DNA of 5,805 nt from assembly GCA_017622055.1 (NCBI GenBank), contig JAGARY010000344.1, forward strand, positions 1 to 5,805. The letters are read 5' to 3'. The position numbers were made by a program, and so were the translations under genes. This document shows positions 1 to 5,615 of this stretch, in pieces; the first letter of the stretch is position 1; every line of letters starts with the position of its first letter. Below the pieces are notes generated by a model. The model was not told the DNA's origin, made no database searches, and worked only from the letters and a program-made list of their open reading frames with translations. This stretch comes from Treponema sp. GTDB taxonomy: Bacteria; Spirochaetota; Spirochaetia; Treponematales; Treponemataceae.

Positions 1-925
1 GGCTCTTCAGCTGCATTTGCTTTCCATGTAGCTTTTAGAGTAATGTCTTTTGTTACTTTCGCATTAAAGTCATAAGCTTTTCCGTCGAGTGTCCAACCTT
101 GGAATGTACTTCCATCTAATGTTGGATCTGTAGGTTTTGCAACAGCTGTGTTATAGTCAACTTTTGCTTCTGCAACAGCAGAACCACCGTTTGAATCAAA
201 CTTAACTGTCATTTTCTTTGCTTTTGCTTTAAGAGTTAATGGAGCATCAACAGCTTTTGTTGTATCAAGAGCTGTTCCATCTTCATAGAACAAATCATAT
301 CCTGTTTCTCCAGCAAATGGGTCACCTTTACCAACACTTCTAGTTACTGTTAAATCACCTGTAATAGTAATTGTGATTTGTTCTTTATCAGAAAATTCAG
401 CAACAATTGTTAAATCTCCAGTTGTACCTTTTTCAATTGAATCAACAATATCCCAATTTCCTTCTGTAGGTTTTTCACCTTTATGCCAAGCAACAAAGTT
501 TGGTTTACCTTCAACAGGTTGATTTGTTGGAGCATTTAATTCAAAAGTTTCTGTTTCGATTGTGTAAGTTGTTGGGTTGTCTGTTTCAACACCTTCTGGA
601 AGGTAAGTAATCTTGTACTCTGTTGGAGTCCACTTTGCAGTTAATGTTAAGTTTCCTGTTACTGGAGCAGTCCAGTCGTAAGCTGTTTCACCACTGAGCC
701 ATTCAACAAAAGTATAACCATCTTTTGTTGGTACTTCTGGAGCTGTGGCAGCAACATTTTCTGCTACTTCTTGTGCTGCTACTTCTGATCCACCTTGTGA
801 ATCAAATGTGATTGTGTACTTTGTTGGGTCTACAGGAGCTTGTGGTGTACACGATACCCCCCCCATACCAATGCTAGGGCAAAAAGCAAACTAGACAATC
901 TGCCCATCATAGTTTTTTTCTTCAT
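1..925 (-). CDS. InlB B-repeat (Listeria/Bacteroides repeat) surface lipoprotein, C-terminally cut by the window, frameshifted at a poly-G tract
   Basis: The ATG at 925-923 lies 5 nt after a strong GGAGGA (936-931) and a good promoter. It opens a typical lipoprotein signal: MKKK, a hydrophobic stretch (SSLLFALALVW), then a G8 run. As written, this frame stops at 832-830 after 31 residues. The other frame, open from the G run to the window edge, gives a lipobox (GVSC, Cys codon 851-849) and a Thr/Lys/Glu-rich body. Two clear repeats of about 62 residues lie at 818-630 and 209-24 (starts YTITFDSQGG and VKFDSNGGSA, ends TAKW and KATW). A divergent third lies at about 617-393. These match the Flg_new/InlB B-repeat family, known from surface proteins. 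A run of G6 or G9 would join signal and body, so this is either a switched-off phase-variable gene or a sequencing error. The protein is expected to be lipid-anchored and possibly surface exposed; its ligand is unknown. Confidence 0.8.
857..864 (-). repeat. G8 homopolymer in the signal peptide (putative phase-variation tract)
   Basis: Eight consecutive C on the plus strand read as G8 within the signal-peptide region of the lipoprotein, just before the lipobox cysteine. Elsewhere in this AT-rich window the G or C runs I see are about four bases or shorter. The signal-peptide frame and the body frame differ by one base across this run. G9 (signal ending VWGGVSC) or G6 (VWGVSC) restores one open frame. 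Poly-G slippage is an established switching mechanism in Treponema pallidum, notably upstream of some tpr genes. A base-calling error in the homopolymer cannot be excluded. Confidence 0.7.
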
Positions 926-954
926 TTTAATCCTCCATAAATGAATGTAAATTC

Positions 955-983
955 AGTTTAAGATGGGATTTTTGTAAAGTCAA
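955..983 (-). promoter_or_regulatory. sigma70-type promoter of the repeat lipoprotein
   Basis: On the minus strand, TTGACT (983-978) and TAAACT (960-955) are separated by exactly 17 bp, close to the TTGACA/TATAAT consensus. The predicted transcription start is near 948, which leaves a leader of about 23 nt containing GGAGGA (936-931), 5 nt before the ATG at 925. A complete promoter and ribosome site in front of a frameshifted gene argue against an old, decaying pseudogene. Confidence 0.65.
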
Positions 984-1009
984 GAAAAATATTTGTTATT
1001 AAGTAAAGG

Positions 1010-1030
1010 AAAAAAAATCGTAAGGATTTT
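1010..1030 (-). terminator. weak hairpin plus T-run downstream of the Cache-like membrane protein gene
   Basis: On the minus strand, AAAATC (1030-1025), loop CTTAC and GATTTT (1019-1014) form a 6-bp stem that runs into a T8 tract (1017-1010). It lies 31 nt after the stop codon at 1063-1061 and before the next promoter. The stem has only one G-C pair, so it would be weak. Confidence 0.25.
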
Positions 1031-1060
1031 ATTTAGGGAATTTGCAATAGTTTTTTGATT

Positions 1061-3424
1061 CTATTTTTTCAAAACATCATCAACAAGGGTTTTAAAATCT
1101 AAATTTTGGGAAACTTTTGAATAATCTAAATCATCAGAAATTGAAAAAACACCTTCTGTTTCAATAATTGTGTCTTCTTTGATTTGTTGTAATTCTTGAA
1201 TATTTCCAAGATTCATTCCAAAACTTACCATCGAAAATTGATTTGTAAATTTTACGTCCGAGAGAACAGGTTTTTGTATTGTTTCCGAAATGTCAGCTTC
1301 TTCAATTTCTTCTAAGAAATCTTCAAGTGGATCTTCGTAATCTTCTTTTTTAGTTTCTGGAACAGAGAAATCTAAATTATAAACTGTAAAATTAATTGGA
1401 GCTTTTTTTGTTTGAATTTCAAAACTGCCAATGCAAAGTTCTTCTAAAAAGAGATTGTCTACAGTTGGGATGTTTTCTGAAATAATGTAAACGTCGGTGA
1501 TTTTTTCTTCCTCAGGTTTTTGATCATTAATTAAACAATCTAATTCTATGGCCTGAGCAACTTCAATTTCTTCAATTTCCTCAATCTCTTCCACATCAGA
1601 AATTTCTTCAACTTCATCAATTTCGTCAACGGCTTCTGCAATTTCTAAAACTTCTTCTGCATCTTCAATTTCTTCAATTTCCTCAATCTCTTCCACATCA
1701 GAAAGTTCTTCAACTTCATCAATTTCGTCGACAGCTTCTGCAACTTCTAAAACTTCTTCTGCATCTTCAATTTCTTCAGCTTCCTCAATCTCTTCCACAT
1801 CAGAAAGTTCTTCAACTTCATCAATTTCGTCGACAGCTTCGGCAATTTCTAAAACTTCTTCTGCGTCTTCAATCTCTTCAATTTCCTCAACTTCTTCTAC
1901 TTCTTCTAAAATTTCTTCCACAGGTGCGGCCGAGGCAACTGGAATTTTATTCACATTTTGGCCTGGTAAAACTTTTGTTGTAGTAGAAGAAACGTTTAAA
2001 GTTGTTGATTTTAGAACTTCTTCCATCACATGTTTGATTTGTTCTATGGTGATTTGTGAGTTTTGTGTAACTGTAGAATTTGAATTTGCAGTGCCAGTTG
2101 GGGCAAATGTTGCTGCATTTTGAGAAATATTTCTTGCTGATGTTGTAGACATTGCATCTGGACTGTATGAACTAATTACATCAATTACTTCTGTCCAACT
2201 TTTTTGCAAAATATCTTCAATTTCGCTAGATTTGTATTTTGATTTTCTTCCAAGACTTTTTTTAATTTCCTTGGTGATTTCTTCGTTTCTAGCTTTTAAT
2301 TGAACTGCAACATTTTTCCATTCAATTTTTTCTTTGTTTTCTAAATATTCTTTAATAATTCCAAATTGAATTTTTCTAATTTTTCGTTTTAAAACATAAA
2401 CAGAATCTTTTTTCAAACTAAAAATCAAAAAGATTACTAGAAATAATGAAATAAAAATTGATAAATAAATTAAATAAATAAATTCTTTTGAAAGTTCAAA
2501 AAATGAATTTGGAACTACAAGACTAAGTTTGTAATCATTTTTATTTTGAGAATTCATCATTACCCAATTTGTGCCATCTTTTTGAGTAACAATTTTTTCT
2601 ATTTGATTATTTGCCAGCAATAAATTTCCTGCAGAAGTTTTTTGATTTTTTTCTTTCCAAGATGATTTTATTGATTCAACAAAAACTTCTGTATTTTCCG
2701 ATGGAAGTCCAAGTACAAATCCCCCGTTGTATTTTTCATCGGAAATTATTTTTAAATTATCAGAAAATCTAATTATTCCCTCTGAAGAAAAACTGTCTGT
2801 AAGAGAATTTACGTCAAAATAAAATAAAAAACATCCTGCATAAACATCTTCTAGCCAATTTACAGGAAGTGCTAAAATGAATCTGTTTTTATTTTCATCA
2901 AAATAGATTTTTTTTTCTGGTTGTTTTTTTTCTGAAAAAATTTTTTTTACATCAAGTTCTTTGTATTCTTCTACAAGGTCTGGATAATTTTTGTAATATT
3001 TTTTTATTCCAACGTGTTTTGCAACATCGGTTCTGTCATAAGTGCTAAAATGAAGGTTTACTCCGTTTTTGTCTACAAAACGAATGCCTTTTAAAGCTGG
3101 ATGTTCATAAAATAATTTTTCGGTGATATTTCGTCGTTCAACTGTATCACTTTCTGCTGGATTTTGAGAAAGGTATGAAGAAACTGCAGATGAATTTAAA
3201 TATCCTGTTTCTTTATTTTCTAAGTCGTTGAGAATATTTTGAATGTAGGAATCTATTCCTTTTGTAACGTTGTTTAGTTCGTCTTCTTTTTGTTGAACTT
3301 TTGATTGTGTATAAAACCGTTTTTCAATTTCCGGAATAAAATCTGTTTTAGTTACATAAACAAAAGCTCCAAAAAGTCCTATAGAAAACAAAGCACTAAA
3401 GGCTACTTTTTGACCAGCTGTCAT
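1061..3424 (-). CDS. two-TM membrane protein with Cache-like extracytoplasmic domain and acidic tandem-repeat cytoplasmic tail; function unknown
   Basis: I do not recognise a named family for the whole 787-residue protein. Visible parts are: TM1 at about 7-25; an extracytoplasmic domain at 26-314 with Cache-like strands (GIRFVDKNGVNLHFSTYD at 113-130, then RFILALPV at 181-188); TM2 at about 315-337; a basic, helical juxtamembrane stretch (338-400) that could form a coiled coil; a Ser/Thr/Asn/Ala-rich linker (425-500); an extremely acidic segment (502-625) with three 34-residue repeats; and a tail ending in VDDVLKK. I see no kinase, GGDEF or chemotaxis signalling domain. I chose the ATG at 3424 rather than the far upstream ATG at 3580: the extra 52 residues would overlap the start of hflX, and the TM1 segment follows this Met at once. 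There is no Shine-Dalgarno; a promoter ends 6 nt before the ATG. It is divergent from hflX. A role as an envelope sensor or scaffold is inference only. Confidence 0.75.
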   Translation of the reverse strand: MTAGQKVAFSALFSIGLFGAFVYVTKTDFIPEIEKRFYTQSKVQQKEDELNNVTKGIDSYIQNILNDLENKETGYLNSSAVSSYLSQNPAESDTVERRNITEKLFYEHPALKGIRFVDKNGVNLHFSTYDRTDVAKHVGIKKYYKNYPDLVEEYKELDVKKIFSEKKQPEKKIYFDENKNRFILALPVNWLEDVYAGCFLFYFDVNSLTDSFSSEGIIRFSDNLKIISDEKYNGGFVLGLPSENTEVFVESIKSSWKEKNQKTSAGNLLLANNQIEKIVTQKDGTNWVMMNSQNKNDYKLSLVVPNSFFELSKEFIYLIYLSIFISLFLVIFLIFSLKKDSVYVLKRKIRKIQFGIIKEYLENKEKIEWKNVAVQLKARNEEITKEIKKSLGRKSKYKSSEIEDILQKSWTEVIDVISSYSPDAMSTTSARNISQNAATFAPTGTANSNSTVTQNSQITIEQIKHVMEEVLKSTTLNVSSTTTKVLPGQNVNKIPVASAAPVEEILEEVEEVEEIEEIEDAEEVLEIAEAVDEIDEVEELSDVEEIEEAEEIEDAEEVLEVAEAVDEIDEVEELSDVEEIEEIEEIEDAEEVLEIAEAVDEIDEVEEISDVEEIEEIEEIEVAQAIELDCLINDQKPEEEKITDVYIISENIPTVDNLFLEELCIGSFEIQTKKAPINFTVYNLDFSVPETKKEDYEDPLEDFLEEIEEADISETIQKPVLSDVKFTNQFSMVSFGMNLGNIQELQQIKEDTIIETEGVFSISDDLDYSKVSQNLDFKTLVDDVLKK
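1568..1873 (-). repeat. three tandem 102-bp repeats encoding an acidic 34-residue unit
   Basis: Units lie at 1873-1772, 1771-1670 and 1669-1568. Each encodes a unit starting IEDAEEVLE, passing through AEAVDEIDEVEE and SDVEEIEE, and ending in Glu/Ile-rich residues. The three copies differ by only a few substitutions (for example LEIAEA against LEVAEA, and EELSDV against EEISDV) and are nearly identical in DNA as well. Flanking Glu-rich sequence contains shorter EEI/EEV triplet repeats. No phase break occurs, because 102 is a multiple of three. The segment has essentially no Lys or Arg, so it is a strongly anionic, probably helical or disordered stretch. Confidence 0.85.
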
Positions 3425-3430
3425 CAAATT

Positions 3431-3459
3431 ATTATCGGCATAATTTGTTATAAAGTGAA
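3431..3459 (-). promoter_or_regulatory. promoter of the Cache-like membrane protein gene, possibly leaderless
   Basis: On the minus strand, TTCACT (3459-3454), a 17-bp spacer and GATAAT (3436-3431) resemble a sigma70 promoter. The -10 box ends only 6 nt before the ATG at 3424, so the expected transcription start falls at or beside the start codon. This fits the absence of any Shine-Dalgarno in front of this gene. Confidence 0.45.
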
Positions 3460-3469
3460 TGAAAATTCT

Positions 3470-3498
3470 TTGCGAAATAACAATTTTTAGGGTATATT
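3470..3498 (+). promoter_or_regulatory. promoter of hflX, possibly leaderless
   Basis: TTGCGA (3470-3475), a 17-bp spacer and TATATT (3493-3498) form a sigma70-like promoter. The hflX ATG begins at 3506, seven bases after the -10 box, so the transcript would start at or within a base or two of the start codon. The intervening TAACGGG has no properly spaced Shine-Dalgarno. Confidence 0.5.
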
Positions 3499-3505
3499 TA
3501 ACGGG

Positions 3506-4744
3506 ATGATTGATATAGAAAAAGAAGAACAACGAATTCCACGGGCGTTGCTTGTTGGAGAACCTGGAAACAATCTTCAAGAATTAAAAGGTTTAGTTTT
3601 AACTCTTGGGATGGATATTGTACAAAGACTTACTCTTAATCGATTAGAAGTGCATCCTGCTTATGGAATGGGAAAAGGTAAAGCTCAGGAAATTAATGAA
3701 CTTGCTCATTCTGTTGAAGCGGATTGTATTATTTTTGATTTTAACATAGAGCCTACAAAGCAAAGAAACTGGGAAGAATTAACTGGTTTAAGTTGTTTTG
3801 ACAGGCAAGAAGTTATTATTCGCATTTTTGCACAACGGGCTCAAACAAAAGAAGCTGTTTTACAAGTTGAACTTGCAAGATTGATGTATTCTCTTCCTCG
3901 CTTGGCTCACATGAACAAAACTTTTTCAAGACAACGTGGTGGGGCTTTTGGTGCAAAGGGTGCTGGTGAAACTCAGCTTGAACTTGATCAACGTAAGATT
4001 AGAGAGCGAATTGCTGCGGTAAAAAAAGAACTTGCAGAAATTGAACTTAACAGAAAAACTCAAAGAAAGCAAAGAGATAAACTTCCTTCGGTTGCTTTGG
4101 TTGGTTATACAAACGCTGGAAAATCATCTTTGTTGAATGCATTAACAGGTTCAGAAACTTTTGTAGAAAACAAATTATTTGCCACATTAGATCCTTTAAC
4201 AAAAAAACTTCCTTTAAATGAAAGTGCTGGTGCATTAATTACAGACACTGTTGGATTTGTTAGTAATTTACCACACCATTTAATTGACGCTTTTAAGTCA
4301 ACTTTGGAAGAAGCTGTTACTGCAGATTTATTGCTTTTGGTTTTAGATTCTTCTGATGTGGAAGCGGAATTTCAATATAAAACTGTTTGCGATGTTTTGG
4401 AAGAAATTGGGGCAACAAAAAATCCTCGTTTAATTTTGTTAAACAAAATTGATAAAAATGATGATTCAACTCAAACTCTTTCGGCATTGCGATTAAAGTT
4501 TCCAGAAGCAATTTGTATTAGTGCAAAAGAAGAAATTGGTTTTGTAGAATTAAAAGATAAGATTTATGAACTTCTTTACGGGGAACTTGCAAATTATGTT
4601 ATTCCAACTTCTCAATCTGTTTTGATTAATGAAGTTAGAAAGGCAGGTTGTATTCAAAGTGAAGAATGGCTTGACGACGGAGTTCACATTTCTGCAAGAA
4701 TGACAGGTCGGCTTTTGGCACTTTGTTCTCCTTATGTTCAATAA
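3506..4744 (+). CDS. hflX: ribosome-associated GTPase HflX
   Basis: This is a complete HflX of 412 residues, a usual length for the family. The N-terminal HflX domain carries the conserved HPAYGMGKGKAQEI (50-63), the DRQEVIIRIFAQRAQTKE region (99-116) and the glycine-rich GAGETQLELD (152-161), followed by a basic coiled coil (162-192). The GTPase domain has all motifs: G1 GYTNAGKS (200-207), G2 FATLDP (225-230), G3 DTVGF (247-251), G4 NKID (313-316) and G5 SAKE (339-342). A short C-terminal domain follows (about 360-412). Family members bind the large ribosomal subunit and split stalled or stress-damaged ribosomes using GTP, and some also have ATP-dependent helicase activity. The start fits the N-terminus of known homologues. 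The gene is divergent from the Cache-like protein gene and lies 54 bp upstream of the FliL-like gene, with which it is probably co-transcribed. No key residue is missing. Confidence 0.97.
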   Translation: MIDIEKEEQRIPRALLVGEPGNNLQELKGLVLTLGMDIVQRLTLNRLEVHPAYGMGKGKAQEINELAHSVEADCIIFDFNIEPTKQRNWEELTGLSCFDRQEVIIRIFAQRAQTKEAVLQVELARLMYSLPRLAHMNKTFSRQRGGAFGAKGAGETQLELDQRKIRERIAAVKKELAEIELNRKTQRKQRDKLPSVALVGYTNAGKSSLLNALTGSETFVENKLFATLDPLTKKLPLNESAGALITDTVGFVSNLPHHLIDAFKSTLEEAVTADLLLLVLDSSDVEAEFQYKTVCDVLEEIGATKNPRLILLNKIDKNDDSTQTLSALRLKFPEAICISAKEEIGFVELKDKIYELLYGELANYVIPTSQSVLINEVRKAGCIQSEEWLDDGVHISARMTGRLLALCSPYVQ

Positions 4745-4798
4745 AATTTTAAAGAATTTTAAGATTTTTTTTAGATTATTTATTTTGGAAAATTAATT

Positions 4799-5338
4799 AT
4801 GTCTTCTAACAATAAAATAAAACTTAATGCTGTTTTATATTCCATTATCATAGCTTTAGTTATTGTGCTAATAATTGGCACAATAACTGGCTTGGTCAAA
4901 AAAAATGAATCGCCTTCTGATGAAGTTTTGTTGCAACAAGGAAAAGCGATTAATTTAAGTGCTCCTGCAAACACAGATTTTGTTGCGTATTATGAAATTG
5001 GAAGCATTAGAATTGTTACTACAAAAAATTTAAACAACAAAGACAATTCTCAAATTAACTTAACTGACCAAGCTGATTTAGATAACACCTGTGTTTTGGT
5101 TGTGAATCCTTGGGTTTCGTATGCAGAAGGCGACACTGTTTTTTATGAAGAAATTGCTAGAAAACGGGGTGTCATTAAAGGGATTTGTACAACATATTTT
5201 TCGGAACGTTCAAAAGACCATTTGCTTTCTATAACAGAAACAAAAGTTGAGCAAGAACTAATGGATTTAATTAATGCCCAACTTTCATTAGGAAAAATTC
5301 AGGACCTTTATTTTACAGATTACATCTTTTTGGAATAA
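4799..5338 (+). CDS. FliL-like single-TM envelope protein
   Basis: This 179-residue protein has a short polar N-terminus, one membrane helix (about 12-32, YSIIIALVIVLIIGTITGLV) and an extracytoplasmic domain. Its C-terminal half follows the FliL pattern: a strand (NTCVLVVNPWVSYAE), a segment like the FliL core (GVIKGICTTYFSERS), an amphipathic helix (KVEQELMDLINAQLSLG) and the diagnostic end (GKIQDLYFTDYIF). FliL is a basal-body protein that surrounds or supports flagellar stator units. Here the gene is not among flagellar genes, so it may be a FliL paralogue with a different partner. There is no strong Shine-Dalgarno; GGA at 4787-4789 is 9 nt before the ATG. It follows hflX by 54 bp without a convincing terminator, so an hflX operon is likely. 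The assignment rests on C-terminal pattern and topology, without a profile search. Confidence 0.65.
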   Translation: MSSNNKIKLNAVLYSIIIALVIVLIIGTITGLVKKNESPSDEVLLQQGKAINLSAPANTDFVAYYEIGSIRIVTTKNLNNKDNSQINLTDQADLDNTCVLVVNPWVSYAEGDTVFYEEIARKRGVIKGICTTYFSERSKDHLLSITETKVEQELMDLINAQLSLGKIQDLYFTDYIFLE

Positions 5339-5349
5339 TAAACCCTAAA

Positions 5350-5365
5350 ACAGAAATAATTCTGT
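5350..5365. terminator. hairpin between the converging FliL-like and Rpn genes
   Basis: ACAGAA (5350-5355), loop ATAA and TTCTGT (5360-5365) form a perfect 6-bp stem in the 37-bp gap between two converging genes. On the minus strand the hairpin runs directly into TTT; on the plus strand a TTTT follows only after about ten bases. It probably acts as a modest shared terminator, better for the minus-strand gene. Confidence 0.5.
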
Positions 5366-5375
5366 CAAATTAGTT

Positions 5376-5615
5376 TTAAGAAATAGTCGCCAATTCCTGC
5401 ACCTTTTCTAAAGGTAGTTCAGTACATTCTGCGATTGTTTCAAGTGGAATATTTTTATGTATCATATTTTTAGCAGTTTCAATTTTTGTTTTCGCAGCAC
5501 CTTGTTCAATTCCTTGCTCTATTCCTTGTTCAATTCCTTCTGCAAGACCTTCCCTGTAGGCTTCTCTGCGTTGAACTTTTATGTCTGTTTCGTAACTATA
5601 TTCAGCAATTAACAT
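5376..5615 (-). CDS. candidate intragenic small Rpn protein (in-frame internal start)
   Basis: An in-frame ATG at 5615-5613 is preceded by AGAGGT (5628-5623) with a 7-nt spacer, a better ribosome site than those of hflX, the FliL-like gene or the Cache-like gene in this window. Translation from here would give 79 residues: MLIAEYSYE, a charged helix, three GIEQ units and the C-terminal helical segment, without any nuclease domain. In Escherichia coli, Rpn genes are known to encode short C-terminal proteins from internal starts that inhibit the full-length nuclease. That is family knowledge recalled without a search. Use of this start here is inference; the match could be chance inside the Glu-Val-Arg codons. 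Confidence 0.4.
   Translation of the reverse strand: MLIAEYSYETDIKVQRREAYREGLAEGIEQGIEQGIEQGAAKTKIETAKNMIHKNIPLETIAECTELPLEKVQELATIS

Noticed and set aside
1568..1873. CRISPR-like array
   Set aside because: The repeats are contiguous 102-bp units in one open reading frame with no spacers, so this is a protein tandem repeat.
3305..3490. Small plus-strand ORF of 61 codons
   Set aside because: It lies mostly antisense to the membrane protein gene, has no Shine-Dalgarno and has unconvincing composition.
3425..3580. N-terminal extension of the Cache-like protein from an ATG at 3580
   Set aside because: The 52 extra residues would overlap the start of hflX on the other strand and both promoters. 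The TM1 segment starts just after the Met at 3424, as expected for a real N-terminus.
4744..4776. Terminator after hflX (AAAATT/AATTTT inverted repeat followed by a T-run)
   Set aside because: The stem is made of A-T pairs only and would be very unstable, which is expected by chance in such AT-rich sequence.
4047..4974. Minus-strand ORFs of 62-64 codons opposite hflX and the FliL-like gene
   Set aside because: They are antisense shadows of clear coding sequence, without ribosome sites.
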